The notes beneath the pieces are model-generated. The model had not been told where the DNA came from. It saw only the letters and a program-made list of their open reading frames with translations, and searched no databases. A stretch of 64,000 bases of DNA from Sipunculus nudus (Eukaryota > Annelida > Sipuncula > Golfingiida > Sipunculidae): NCBI GenBank assembly GCA_026874595.1, contig CM049313.1, positions 18,225,508 to 18,289,507 of the forward strand, in the 5' to 3' direction. The position numbers and the translations under genes were made by a program. Positions 23,570-35,285 of this stretch are shown here, piece after piece; position 1 is the stretch's first letter, and every line of letters starts with the position of its first letter.

Positions 23570-23990
23570 CCTCAAACATTGAATTTCTTGGCCCAAAAAA
23601 CATATAAATAGAGTACTTGCAATGCTTTCTAGGGACATTATAACTCGAGTTATTGACATTTTTTAATCCGGCGCCATCTTGGCCCCCCATCTTGGATTTT
23701 GGCCAAAATAATTTATTTTCAGCTTGGCCCTATATCTGAAATTCACCATTTAGCTCCAAAGAACAGTTTTGGAAACTTTCATGCTTCTTTCATTTTTTGC
23801 ATAATTCCTCCAAATATGGGGGCTTAACCGCTGGACTATTGTAGTTGCTCGTCCAAGCGGATGGTTTTCTTCGGGTTCTCTGGTTTCCTCCACCTCTAAA
23901 GACAACCGAACGCCAACATCGGAGCCATAGAGAATGCCTTGATTAGTTATAACAACTATTTGTACAATTCATGTTAAATTAATAAGTTAT
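23570..23990 (-). repeat. Third copy of the CAAGATGGCGG-body repeat, next to a SINE body
   Basis: 23570-23830 on the minus strand matches the body of the two copies above, but the shared frame is broken by stops and indels. 23840-23990 on the plus strand matches the TTTTCT..GGTTCTC.GGTTTCCTCCACC SINE body at 20868. Confidence 0.55.
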
Positions 23991-23999
23991 AATAATAAT

Positions 24000-26430
24000 G
24001 TGTGAACCAACACTGAGTGTGTGATGTAAGTCCATACAAAAAAAAATTAATCATTTGATCTATATCCACCTTACAGGGTAACTCTTGTATGTTCTAACGA
24101 CAGCTGACAAACCGTCCGTATTTCTTTCGCCCCTCCTCAACAATTCCCTATGTTTCCGTATATGCATGTGTGGACCTACAAGTTAAGCTCCCCCCCCCCC
24201 CCTATAGAGTTAGGCTTGTGGGAGTTTACGAGTTTATATCTTCATTACAACTTGAGTAATTTTCTTAATGTGTGGACTTTTTCAAGTCCCCATGAGTGTA
24301 AAATAATTGATCACATATTTTATCGTATATTCCTTTCTTCTGTCCGAGATTGCGCTAGATGTCAAGTATTTGCCAAAAATAAGGGATCTTTGGACACAAT
24401 ATTATTTAGTTGCGGGGGCGTTGGGGCGTCACTCCCTAATTGCAAAATTGTAGTTATTTTAACCATGTGTACCATCAGTGTTAAATAAATAATGTTTAAA
24501 TCAATAACCTCCTTCGGCTCAGTCACAGGCATTTTATATCCTCTTTTAGATTTCACCCCCTCCACCTTCTTTGACTTTTCTGATCGGCTTACTAATAATA
24601 TCTCCCCAGGTTGCAGACAATATAAATTTCCTTTGGTGCGCAAAAATCCTAAAAAAAATCCAAAAATCCTAAAATATTCAGGTAAAGATGAATTTTAGCA
24701 AAATAAAGCAAATTAAATTGAGGGAAACCCGGCTGTTACATAAATTGACTAAATCACATTAGACAGGTCTTGCTCATGATGTACACGATCCTAATTTTTT
24801 TTTAAATATTTTTTTGTGTGTCGGGGTAACCGCTTGCATTTTTAAGGTTAACTTAACAAATAAAAGTACATCTGCAGAATTCCATTCCGGTTTCGGACTA
24901 CGTGACAGTCACACACGCTTACTCTCATTTTATATCCTGGTATTAAACAAGCCCGGTCACAACGGCACCTGAGGGCCCCGGGTGGGTAATCGTCCCCATT
25001 GATGGCTCATGCCAACAAGGAGCCCCCGGGTGTCATACTCGTGAGTGAGACACGGACGTTGGGCACGGCCTTTCCATTGAGAATGCAAAGCGCTCACCCT
25101 GGGTGGTTATACATTACATTCGGAGGCCCAGCTGAGCAGCTTACAATGATTGTTTCAAGTTTGGGAATTTTATAGTTACGTGCATTTTGACGTCCATAAC
25201 ACATTAGTGAATCGCTGATTCTTTGAACATTAAAAACCTGAAGTCTTGTAACTTTCATACGATAGTCACGGATCTCAATCTATCCCCCCGCCACACACCG
25301 ATTCTCCATTGTTTGGTATTCCCATTGATGTAACCTTTAACCTCCATCTATGTCTAAGAGTTTTGAAAGAACTATAGTGGATTTGGTCATTCGTTCTTGA
25401 GTTTTCAGAGATGAGCTGAAAAGGCTGACGTCACATTATTCCAAAATCTATTAAAGACATCGTGATCTTACCACAGCACTCCTTGACTGTAAATGGCACA
25501 TGTTTGTAAAAGATTCAACTTTCTAGGTCAAACGCTCTGTCTGGAAACGTAGCAAAACTCATATGATTACCTATGAGTGTATTCAAAATGTTTGCCATAT
25601 ATGTGTTTGGAACAAGATATGGTAAGGACTTTTTTATCCATTTGACTCTATACCCCTAAAAATGAATAGGAAAATTGACATTGAAATCTGAAAAAGGCCC
25701 TTTTTACCCCTGTGACCTTGCAAAATAGGTCAAGGTCTCTGAAACTAAGTCAAAGTAATTTGTGTAGTGTAAGAATCAATGTAATCGGGGGAAAATGGCA
25801 GAACAATAATAAAAAAGAAGAAGAAGAATGCCAAAGACAAGTAAAATGTATGCCGTGTTAGCGACACATATAGTGCTGGCTTGGACAAAAAGACGGCTGA
25901 ATTTAGTACTAAAGCTGGCTTCGTGGCTCGAATCGGCTTGCACATTGTCGGCTGGCTTTACACGGACCCTGAAAGCCTATGCCTTTAACGATATTACAAA
26001 TGCCCGGTTTATTTAAAAAACTTAATTACCTGTGACACATTGGATCTATTTTACATTTATCTTGTTTGTGATTAAATATCGAGAATAGTTTATCCTTGTG
26101 GTTTCATAAGCCAACACTTTTTTACTTGAACAAATGTATGTATTTTGTGTTATTTTTGTATATGTTTTTCAATTGTATTTTCAATTCTAAAAGTTTTGTA
26201 CAAGTTTTTCTTACATTTTTCCGCGATAGAGATCTGCACAAAATTGGCTCACCTCGGCATAATGAAAAACCGGCGGCGGCGCGAATGGCGTCGCCGGGCT
26301 CTCATTTAACTTGTCCAGGATCGGCTTTCAGAACAGTCCCAGATTATTACCTGCCGCAGGTTTATCTGCGCGGGGCTAAGAATTATCCAGAATTCATAAC
26401 CTGTTTTTAAGAAATAATAGCAAATCTCTG
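24000..26430. other. Non-coding DNA with repeat fragments
   Basis: It holds a C-run at 24190-24202, a GC-rich repeat at about 24955-25130 (GGGCCCCGGGTGGGTAATCG) and simple sequence. If the Frizzled-like gene continues leftward, this may be its intron. A possible 50-base minus-strand exon at 26400-26351 was considered and rejected. Confidence 0.45.
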
Positions 26431-26434
26431 AGGT

Positions 26435-26530
26435 TCAAGCGAGATTTCACCATTGTGCCATTAAGGCACCGATGGGGTTCAAACCGGGGACCTTAAGCTT
26501 CGAAGCCCAACATTAACCACTTCTACCCCC
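26435..26530 (-). repeat. tRNA-like SINE head, minus strand
   Basis: Read on the minus strand, GGGGGTAGAAGTGGTTAATG (A-box-like) and GGTTTGAACCCC (B box) are about 45 bases apart. It ends in GGTGCCTTAA and is not a clean tRNA. Confidence 0.5.
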
Positions 26531-26704
26531 GAGGGAGGCAAAAGGTATTTGTTCCAAAAACTTATAAATGAGGGAAATGTCCCCTGTGCCATGTTGAAAC
26601 CAGGTCCATATAAAGGATACGGCATGGTATATCATTCTGCTTCTTTCAGACAGATCAGTAAACAAGCTTACCCGTTTACCGTATCTACATTTCCCGTTTA
26701 GGTC

Positions 26705-26880
26705 ACTTATTGCCTTCGCCAGAAGGGTATGTATTCATCGTCGTTAGTGTGGGTATGTATATGTTTGTGTGTTTGTTCACAACATAACTCACGCAATCAT
26801 TTACCGAATCTCATGGAATTTGAGGAGTCAAAGATCTATGGACATTCAGCTCAATACGGCAAATCACTCCTGAGATTTGG
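26705..26880 (+). repeat. Interspersed repeat with TTTGTTCACAACATAACTC
   Basis: The first of three relatives in the window (also 48530-48790 plus and 51670-51960 minus). Shared marks are GTTTGTTCACAACATA.CTC, CC..AT..CA..GAAT and TTCA...CA. It resembles a widespread non-coding repeat. Confidence 0.55.
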
Positions 26881-27049
26881 GCTGTGATCTAAAAGACACC
26901 CAGGTTTGTACTGTACAGAAAGGTCACCCATCATTGTTACTAACAGCTACATAAGTGAGGGAACAAGTATGCCGGTTTTCAGAAAGACCAGTCCAAGGGT
27001 CTCAGAGAAGACTCTGTTTTAGCGGATTATAACAAATAAATACTCAACG

Positions 27050-28905
27050 ACATAAGCAGAAAAGACCATTACAGCCTGCTGAAGGTAGCTGAACAAAGGT
27101 AGCGCAACCTGGAGGTCAAAATCATTAAGCAGTCACATGATTAATATTCCTGTGAAATTTGAAACTGAAGGCTGCAGCAGTTCCTGAGGTATTTGGCAAC
27201 ATACAATACTCCATGTATAGAAACACATCAAGTTGTCAAATTTTGCGATCGACACAATTTGAAGTTCCGTAGAGACGCCATCTTGAGAATGACTTGACTG
27301 AATTTATACCCAAATTATTCCCTATCCTCTAAGGAACTGTTGACTATGATATGAATACCAAAATTTAATACTTTATGATTTATCTCGGAAGAAGTGGAAA
27401 AAACCATATAGTCCCGCAGAAAGTAATTCAATACAGGTGGCGCCACCTGGAGGTCAAAAGCATTTAGCAGTCACATGATCAATATTCCTGTGAAATTTGA
27501 AATTGAAGGCTGCAGCATTTCCTGAGATATTTGGTAACAGACAATACATCCTGTATAGAAACACACTAAGTTGTCAAATTTTGCGATCGACACAATTAGA
27601 AGTTCCGTAGAGACGCCATCTTGAAAATGACTTGATTGAATTTATACTCAAATTATTCCCCCTCCTCCAAGGAAATGTTGACTATGATATTAAGGCCAAA
27701 CTATTGATACTTATGACTTATCTTGGAAGAAGTGGAATAGACCATTTCGTCGCGCAGAAAGTAGGTTAATACAGATGGCGCCACCTGGAGGTCAAAATTA
27801 TTTAGCAATCAATATCCCTGTGAAATTTGAAACTGAAGGCTGTAGCAGTTCTTAAGATATTTGTTAACAGACAATACATCATGTATTGAAACATCAAAGT
27901 TGTCAAATTTTGCGATCGACACAATTTGAAGTTACGTAGAGCTGCCATCTTGAAAATGACTTGACTGAATTTGTTCTCAAATTATTTTCCTTCCTCTAAG
28001 GGACTGCTGACAATGATATAAAAGCCAAAACATTTATACTTTATGACATATCTTGAAATAGGCAGAAAGATCATTGCAGCCTGTAGAAAGTAGGTCAATA
28101 CAGGTGGCGCAATCTGGAGGTCAAAATCATTTAGCAGTCACATGATCAATATTCCTGTGAAATTTGAAACTGAAGCCTGCAGCAGTTCCTAAGATTTTTG
28201 GTAACAGACAAAACATCATGAATAGAAACGCATCAAGTTGTCAATTTGTGCGATCGACACAGTTTGAAGTTCCGTAGAGACGCCATCTTGAATATGACTT
28301 GACTGAATTTATACTAAAATTATTCCCCCTTCTCAAAGGAACTCTTGCCTATGATATGAAGGCCAAAATATTATTCCTTTATGACTTATCTTGGAAGAAG
28401 TAGAAAGACCATTTCGTCCCGCAGAAAGTAGGTCAATACAGGTGTCGCTACTTGGACGTCAAAATCATTTAGCAGTCACATGATCAATATTCCTGTGAAA
28501 TTTGAAACTGAAGGCTGCAGCAGTACCTAAGATTTTTGGTAACAGACAATACATAATGTAAAGAAACACATCAAAGTTGTAAAATTTTGCAATCGACACA
28601 ATTTGAAGTTCCTTAGAGACGCTATCTTGAAAATGACTTGACTGAATTTATACTCTAATTATTTTACTTCCTCTAAGGAACTGTTGACTATGATATGAAG
28701 GCCATAATATTAATACTTTATGAATTATCTCGGAAAACTGGAAAAGAGCAGTTCGTCCCGCAGAAAATAGGTCAACCTAGGTGGCGCAACCAAAAGCATA
28801 TTTTTGCATTTCCATCCCATGATCAAGAATTCTGCAAATTTTCATGAAGGTAGCTGCGGTGGCTGTTGAGATATTTGGTAACAGACGGTGGACTGTTTAC
28901 AATGG
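27050..28905 (+). repeat. Satellite-like tandem array, unit about 335 bp
   Basis: Five full units and a partial sixth. Each carries CTGGAGGTCAAAATCATT, ATTCCTGTGAAATTTGAAAC, TTTTGCGATCGACACAATTT, GAAGTTCCGTAGAGACGCCA and TCTAAGGAACTGTTGACTAT variants. Unit starts (CTGGAGGTC-type) fall near 27113, 27447, 27784, 28110, 28451 and 28786. The array ends about 100 bases from the Frizzled-like exon 2, in its presumed second intron. Confidence 0.85.
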
Positions 28906-29030
28906 ACTGCGGACGGCGGGAGTTCACAGAGTGAACTAACAAACTGGGGTAACAAAAAAAAGACAAACTGCAGTAAAAAAATAAAAACAATTATCGGTTA
29001 CTAAAAAGACAGACTGTCCCCGGCGCTCAC

Positions 29031-29235
29031 CTCTTTTACTCGCTTACATAATCCTCGACATGACGGCAGGGCATTATCCAAAAGTGTGCATGGAGAGGCG
29101 TAATTCAAACAGAGAAAGGATGCCAGCTGCTCGTGACATCCGACCTTCACCAATGGATAAAACTGATGGAGCTCCAGACCGGCATCCTCTTGACTAGTAT
29201 GGTTGAGATAGTTTGGCACGACAGTCATGTTGTAC
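29031..29235 (-). CDS. Frizzled-like gene, exon 2 (cysteine-rich domain)
   Basis: A 205-base exon on the minus strand with acceptor TTTGTTTACTATAACAG before 29235 and donor GAG|GTGAGC after 29031. Its first base completes the codon split by exon 1, giving KYNMT at the junction. It encodes [43 protein letters not shown] and [13 protein letters not shown], with five of the ten conserved cysteines of the Wnt-binding CRD. The closest resemblance by eye is to Frizzled 1/2/7 and 5/8. NMT and NHT are possible N-glycosylation sites. The last CRD cysteines must be in another exon, which I could not find in the window, so seven-helix Frizzled, secreted frizzled-related protein or another CRD protein are all possible. 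Confidence 0.88.
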
Positions 29236-29285
29236 CTGTTATAGTAAACAAAAAAATCCTTGTGGTCTTGGACCAGCTCCAGCAA

Positions 29286-30029
29286 ATAACAAAATCTACA
29301 CTACCAAAATGATATTCTTTAAAAGATTAATTTCTTGAACCACAGACTGAAATTACTATCAGAAAAAAATATCTTATGGCGCGAACATTTTCGCCATGGG
29401 GAGTGGGACATGATGAGTTTTCTTCTTGAGGTAAAAAACAATCTTTTTATGGAACTGTTTTCTTCTTAAAAGATAATTTCCTTGTTATCAGAAAAAAAAG
29501 ATATCTTATAGCAGAAAATATATCTTAGTCCTGTAAAATGAAATAATTCCGGAATTTGATATATAAACATATCGTTCCATAGGTGCTTCTTTATTCCTAA
29601 AAATCAGAATAGATTTTAATTTATTGAATATATTTTGAAGTAAAATACTTTAAAATATACATTTGCAAGATTTAAAATATATATAGTTTCATAATATGGA
29701 CATGATTGTTTATAAACTGCTTTTAGGAACATTAATGATTTTAAAAAAAATTCAATATTTGTGAAACTCTTTCAGTAATTAAAAAAACGCAATCAAGGCA
29801 TCATGGCATAGCGTCTAAAGCAGCAAACAGAATTGTCGAGAAAAATAATATAACGTCTTTCTTTAAAGTTTTTTATTTACCCCAAAATCCATTTGAATTA
29901 TTTTTTGTTAATTAAAGCACATTAAACTTCAGATATAATGCATAATATGCATGTCAGACATACCCACCCTTATACGTGAACTAGTTAACTATATATCTAG
30001 ATCAATATATACAAATCATACGTACTTCA
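29286..30029. other. Intron 1 of the Frizzled-like gene, left part
   Basis: AT-rich intron sequence beyond the exon 2 acceptor. No gene or recognisable element was seen before the minisatellite copies at 30030. Confidence 0.6.
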
Positions 30030-30112
30030 TTCTTTTACACATAGGTAAGGTAAGATGTAAATAGATCAACACATAACAAACTTACTTCATTCCTTTACAC
30101 ATGCATGGGTAT
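30030..30112 (-). repeat. Exon-derived minisatellite, segment beyond the hAT insertion
   Basis: Two units of the same 60-65-bp repeat as 33161-33577, cut off from the main array by the hAT element. One unit carries the donor form GAATGAA|GTAAGT, a stronger consensus than that of exon 1. Confidence 0.8.
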
Positions 30113-30241
30113 TAGGGCTGGGTATCGGTTCCCCTCATCCGATACAATACGTATTGCGATACAGTTAATTCGATACCGATACGTATTGACGATACGCTTC
30201 GTTTTTTGTTGTTTATCATTTCTTTATAAAAGCACTGCTTC

Positions 30242-30245
<4 letters not shown>

Positions 30246-30279
<34 letters not shown>
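30246..30279. repeat. TA microsatellite in the hAT element
   Basis: (TA)n of about 34 bases within the hAT interior. A GA tract (30553-30592) and a C-run (30427-30440) follow. Confidence 0.9.
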
Positions 30280-30280
<1 letters not shown>

Positions 30281-31437
30281 TTTTAATATACCACATATTC
30301 CGTATGCTCTGTACCCAAGTTGAGCAGCTTAAGCTTGATATTAAATAAATAAACAGACCAGTCGATTTTAATTATCAAAATCTAATTAAAACTACCAAAA
30401 TCTCGATCTTCTTTGAGCACTTTGCACCCCCCCCCCCCCCACCCCTGCACAAACAGTTTTATTTCTTTCGATGGGTAAGATCATAAGCTGTATTTTATTG
30501 TATCATGTAATTACACAGTTTTGTATATTTCGGTGAATATGAATCCATAATTGAGAGAGAGAGAGAGCGAGCGAGAGAGAGAGAGAGAGAAATATTTTAT
30601 TCGACATAAAAGTAAAGCATCCATACAAAATATATCAATTATGTCAATATATTTGTTTTTATTATGCCTTGAGACTGTTGTTAAGCATTTTAATCAGCTT
30701 ACACGAAATCCCCTCTGCATGAAACATGATTATACATTCTAAATATTCGAGACTATATGATTTAATTAGGAAATTTGTAAAAAAAAAAAAACACTTGGAA
30801 GATTTACAACCTGAATTACTGAAGTTATATTTTGTTATTGATTAAAACAAGTTTTTTATGGCTGAGACTAATTTTTGTTACAGATGTAGCAGTTTATCTG
30901 AAGGCGTTTGTCTCTATAATAATTTATATAATATTGTTTGATGTGGCAAATCAAACCTTGAAGACTATGAGTGAAGATTTTGTCAACAATGATTTAGTCG
31001 GTTTCATTTATGACTTTTGTTGTTATGTTTCTCAGACAGCTGTCTGCTATCTTAGGTCTGGTTTTATTTGTAACAAGGGTATCTTTATGTATTGTGTCAT
31101 GTTCGTGTGCCATGGTCCTTGTTGAAAAATTAAATGTTTGTAAATATTTTGGTTGTGCTTCATTGCGGTAATTATAGTAAAATTTTTATATATTTAGTCT
31201 AAAGATGTCTTTAATTGAAAGGACTTTTAATGATTTAAAAATTGGTTAAGTGTTGGTATTGTATTTGCTATTTGTGATAATTCTTATGGCTTTAATTTGT
31301 AGTTAATCTCCTGTATGAACAGAATTTGTCTTCAGGCTTTAACCATTTATTTTACGTATGATGTGAAACGAGTTTCAAAAAACCTATGACTGGCTGCGTA
31401 AATAAATAAATAAAAAAAATGGAGATAAAATGATATA

Positions 31438-32784
31438 CAGTGAAACCCCTCTGGGGCGGACAGTCACGGGACTGGACAATTTGTACATTGCAGCGAGGTG
31501 TCCGCCCCAGAGGGGGTCGGACCTAGGAGGTCCGGCTGCGGCAAAAAGACGGAGACCCAAGTATAGGACTATCAATCATAAAAAAACGGTATTTTTCCTT
31601 TGATATTTTACCTTAATTATATGTTAAATGTAAATAAAATTTAATGCTACCGGATGTTGTATTTTATTTATTTTTTTTATTTTTTTAATGAGGCTTTTTA
31701 AATTAACTGGAACATTATCATCATTACCTGTTATTAAAATAATATTCTTACATTGATTGACATCAACAGGACTTACTCGTCTCGACATATACATTCCTGC
31801 ATGGGTCTGTAAAATTTCTCAGTTACTCACTTTTTCCGTGATAATAAAAGAATCGCTTATGACATAAATCAATTCATTCAAGTTTTGTGAAAATCTGTTG
31901 TGAGCGTAAGCAAATATGATGCATGATATCATAAACGCCTTATAATCGGTAGTTGGGACTGATTTCCGTGATGCAAAGGTTACAGGATCGGGAATTGGTT
32001 GATATCTCTGAGCCCTCACCCCAGGCGATGACAGGTAATGACACGTGACTGTTATCGTCCGGGTGTGTAACAGAATCGTTATTATCCTCGCTTCCGGGCC
32101 TATGATAGAATAATGTGGCCCAAATTCAGAATAAATATGTTGCTTCACTGAAAGCTCGGCAGAATAGAAACTTCGTTAATTCCGTCATTTTTCTGGGGGG
32201 CCTGCTATTGATAAAATGATACATAAATGAATGTTCCAGCTGAAAAATTAGGTAACTTGGGGAAAACTAACTCCGGTCTTAGAGTCATGGCAGTATGCCT
32301 AAATCATGAGAACATTTATGTGATATAAGGGGTACCAGAAGCAGACCATTTTGTAATTTCAAAGTATTTCTGCCGACTTCGATCGGGGCGGCCGCTTGGA
32401 TGTCCGTTAGCCGGGGTGATTTTTGCCATCGGGCAAATTGCCGTTGTCCTGAACAGCGGGCGTGTCCGCCCTAAAGGCCTGGCCACACCGAACGCTGCGC
32501 TATACGCTGCAGAAAATGTTGAGTACATGCAAATACACTGGGGTGTCCACACCAAACGCCGCGCTGCGCCGTGCTGTGAAGTCCTGCAAAACAAAGCGGA
32601 AAAAAGTTCAACTTACTCCGCTTTGCTGCGCCGCAAAAATGCTCAGCCGTTTATTTGCAGCGCTTTGCAGCGCAGCGTTCGGCGTGGCCGGGCCTTAATG
32701 GGGTTCTTAAAGTAGTAAAAACGCTCCGTCGGCCCAAAAAGTCTCCGTTAGGCGGGGTTCCGCCTGCAGCCCGGGGTTTCACTG
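31438..32784. mobile_element. Pogo/Tigger-type element nested in the hAT, 1,347 bp
   Basis: The left end CAGTGAAACCCCTCTGG and the inverted right end CAGTGAAACCCCGGGCTG are flanked by TA on both sides (31436-31437, 32785-32786), the target of Tc1/mariner/pogo elements. CAGTRAAACC ends are typical of the pogo group. No transposase is visible, so it is non-autonomous. Confidence 0.78.
32475..32695. mobile_element. PIF/Harbinger-like MITE nested in the pogo-type element, 221 bp
   Basis: AGGCCTGGCCACACCGAACG and the inverted right end AGGCCCGGCCACGCCGAACG are strong inverted repeats that continue into GCTGCGC. TAA flanks both ends (32472-32474, 32696-32698), the usual PIF/Harbinger target. The two halves are GC-rich and largely palindromic. 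Confidence 0.75.
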
Positions 32785-33160
32785 TATCATTAAAGTAAAT
32801 AAGTGTGACACACACACACACATACATATATAGGATATAGACGTGAATGTACCTTGTTCCTAGTAGGAATATGTGATGTGAATTTTCCTATTATCGCTTA
32901 CATGCACCTGCTTGTCATGGAAGTACTGACGTGCATGCGTATAAACATTTCTTATCAAGTCCTAAAAACCAAAGCAACAAATATACAGTGCATTGAGCTT
33001 TATTATTAAGGTTATATTTAAACTTAGAGTCATATCCCTATTCGTTAGCAATAAATATTTTACATCGATACGACCGATATAGCATGCAACGCATTTCAGT
33101 TATCGCATCGACGTCGTGTATCGATTCGTATCGATATATCGATATATTGATACAGCCCTA

Positions 33161-33577
33161 ATGGGTATTGTAAAATGTAACAAGATCAACACATAACAAA
33201 CTTTCTTCATTCCTTTACACATGCATGGGTATTGTAAAATGTAACAAGATCAACACATAACAAACTTCATTCATTCCTGTACACATGCATGGGTATTGTA
33301 AGATGTAACTAGATCAACACATGACATACGTACTTCATTCCTTTACACATGGGTATTGTAAGATGTAGCTAGATCAATACATGACATACGTACTTCATTC
33401 CTTTACACATGGGTATTGTAAGATGTAACTAGATCAACACATGACATACGTACTTCATTCCTTTACACATGCATGGGTATTGTAAGATGTAACTAGAACA
33501 ACACATGGCATACGTACTTCATTCCTTTACACATGGGTATAGTTAGACGTCACAAGATCAACACATGACATACGTAC
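33161..33577 (-). repeat. Minisatellite derived from Frizzled-like exon 1 end and its splice donor
   Basis: Six units of 60-65 bp follow exon 1 in intron 1. Read on the minus strand each is close to ACATCTTACAATACCCATG, an optional CATG, TGTAAAGGAATGAAGTACGT and ATGTCATGTGTTGATCTAGT. The first part is the last 40 or so bases of exon 1 and GTACGT is its donor. Most units keep the GTACGT donor motif; some have mutated it. Confidence 0.88.
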
Positions 33578-33693
33578 TTCATTCCTTTACACATGGGTAT
33601 TGTAAGATGTTCACATCGGCTTCCAGAAGCCCAGGTCATCCCGCCATAGATGAACACAGCCGCCAGAAGTATCGGTACCAGGCATGACGCCAT
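33578..33693 (-). CDS. Frizzled-like gene, exon 1 (signal peptide and start of the CRD)
   Basis: The ATG at 33693-33691 opens 38 codons plus two bases. Residues 1-24 form a signal peptide (MASCLVPILLAAVFIYGGMT, cleavage likely around WASG-S), then RCEHLTIPMCKGM gives the first two CRD cysteines in the C--ITIPMCKGI-YN pattern of Frizzled proteins. The donor AA|GTACGT ends the exon in phase 2, and exon 2 supplies the missing G, so the join reads [13 protein letters not shown]. The protein would be secreted or membrane-bound and bind Wnt ligands, an inference from the domain. The first intron is 4,342 bases. Confidence 0.85.
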
Positions 33694-33745
33694 AATGATT
33701 CACGCTCGTGGCAACGACTGCAGAGATTTTGACTTGGCCATATAA

Positions 33746-33753
33746 CTTATAAG
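33746..33753 (-). promoter_or_regulatory. Candidate TATA box for the Frizzled-like gene
   Basis: CTTATAAG lies about 55 bases upstream of the ATG on the minus strand. A start site near 33720 would leave a short 5' leader. The motif is palindromic and simple, so support is modest. Confidence 0.3.
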
Positions 33754-33799
33754 CAGCACATTTAATAAATGAGTTTAACTATTTATTAAAATTTAATAA

Positions 33800-35080
33800 C
33801 AAATATTGTGCCAATATAATTTTTATTAAAAATAATAAGAGAATCATATGATTTTTTTAATAAAATATAAGTGAAATAATTATTAAAATAATATTATAGA
33901 ATATATGCATTCATTTCAGGACATGCTTTATTTTATTCACCGAAATAAAATAAAAGATTCAGTAAATTTGATAAAATAAAAACATCTTTTCAAATAAAGT
34001 ATACACACTGTTGGTTGAATTAGGGACAAACAATATGATTATGCTAATTACAATCTCAGCTATAATTAATAACTGGAATTAATAGTCAATTTCACACCTG
34101 GTGAAGTTTTACTCTTCTGAAGTAAAGCCTTAATATTTGATGAACATCCACACTTTCATAGCAATACATCACTTTGTTGACACAATTAATTGTGCACTTT
34201 AATCATTGTAACCCTGGTGGTACAACACAAAATCTAAAATGTAGCATGTCCAAGAATAAAATAAAATACAGAAAATTATAACATTCATCTAGTTTATGCA
34301 CCAGCTGGGGGGGGGGGGGGGGTGAGTGCAGGGCAGAGAAGCCTGCTAGTAGTGGCCAAGCTGGGTCAAGGCAAGCTGCCTGGGGTGGGTTACATAATGC
34401 AAGTGAAGGCTGTACTACTAGGTGGGCCAGATGTAAACAACACTTGACATGATGTATGAAAACTTGAATAAAAGCTATTCTTTTCAAACAATTTCTTTGA
34501 AATTTCAGATTTTAAAAGATTAAATCCTTATGTATATATGCTGTGAAAATTAAATCAACAGTGCTTACAGGGAAAAAACGTGCCACTTCCAAAATTGGAC
34601 AAAATTTAAGGTATTGATTTTTTATTTATGCTAATAACTTGAAAAATTTGCAAAATTCAGATCTAATTTTGGGCAAACTATTGAATCTTGATTAAATAAA
34701 GTTATATTCCTGAAAAAAGTCTTCAGCTTCAGCAATTCTCATGTTAAGTGAGCAAATAAATTTCCTGATTTTTTAAAAATTGCATTATATTTGGGCCTAT
34801 AACTTCAAAATAATACCCAATACTGACCTAATTTTTTGGTATGTGCACAGAAAATGTATGGAAGAATATGAATACTAAATATGATCAAAAACAGATCAGT
34901 GGTTTAGATATTAGGCAGACTTGAAGTGTAACAATTGCTTTTTTATGGAAAACGGAGGTTTTTCCTTAATATCTCGAAGGAAAGAAGTTCTAATAACCCA
35001 ATTTTCGGTATAGTAGGAGATTTTGGGGGCATCTAATGGTATGCAGAATTTTGGATTCGTAGGTCCAACGGTTTTAAAAC
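33800..35080. other. AT-rich intergenic DNA
   Basis: No gene was seen. A run of 18 G at 34306-34323 is the only striking feature. Open frames here are short and cross simple sequence. Confidence 0.5.
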
Positions 35081-35283
35081 GGACGGACATGGTGAATTTT
35101 TGGTCATACAAAATGTTTAACATCTCATGAAAGGCTGGTTGGATTGGTCAAAAAATCAGATCGACTGAAGATCTTGGATAGAAAAGCTGTGCATATTATA
35201 CATTGTGCATATTATATCTCGAGATAACATCTCGCGATCTCGAAATGAAATTTCTCAAAAAAATATCTCGCAAATAAATAGAA

Positions 35284-35285
<2 letters not shown>

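Larger units (their letters stand above)
30113..33160. mobile_element. Non-autonomous hAT transposon, 3,048 bp
   Basis: The ends TAGGGCTGGGTATCGG and, inverted, TAGGGCTGTATCAATA are flanked by a perfect 8-bp target duplication ATGGGTAT (30105-30112 and 33161-33168). Removing the element and one duplication restores an intact minisatellite unit, which proves the boundaries. Subterminal regions are rich in CGATAC. No transposase is recognisable. Much of the length is later insertions (31438-32784). Short open frames inside have no recognisable domains. Confidence 0.88.

Noticed and set aside
26351-26400. Possible 50-base Frizzled exon on the minus strand (YEFWIILSPAQINLRQ)
   Set aside because: Borders look like AG and GT, but it has none of the cysteines expected for the rest of the CRD and the phase cannot be tested.
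27050-28905. CRISPR-like array
   Set aside because: The units are 335 bp and diverged along their whole length, with no short identical repeats separated by unique spacers.
31819-32148. 109-residue minus-strand frame as a transposase fragment
   Set aside because: No DDE, zinc-finger or hAT dimerisation motif is visible; it is interior filler of the pogo-type element.
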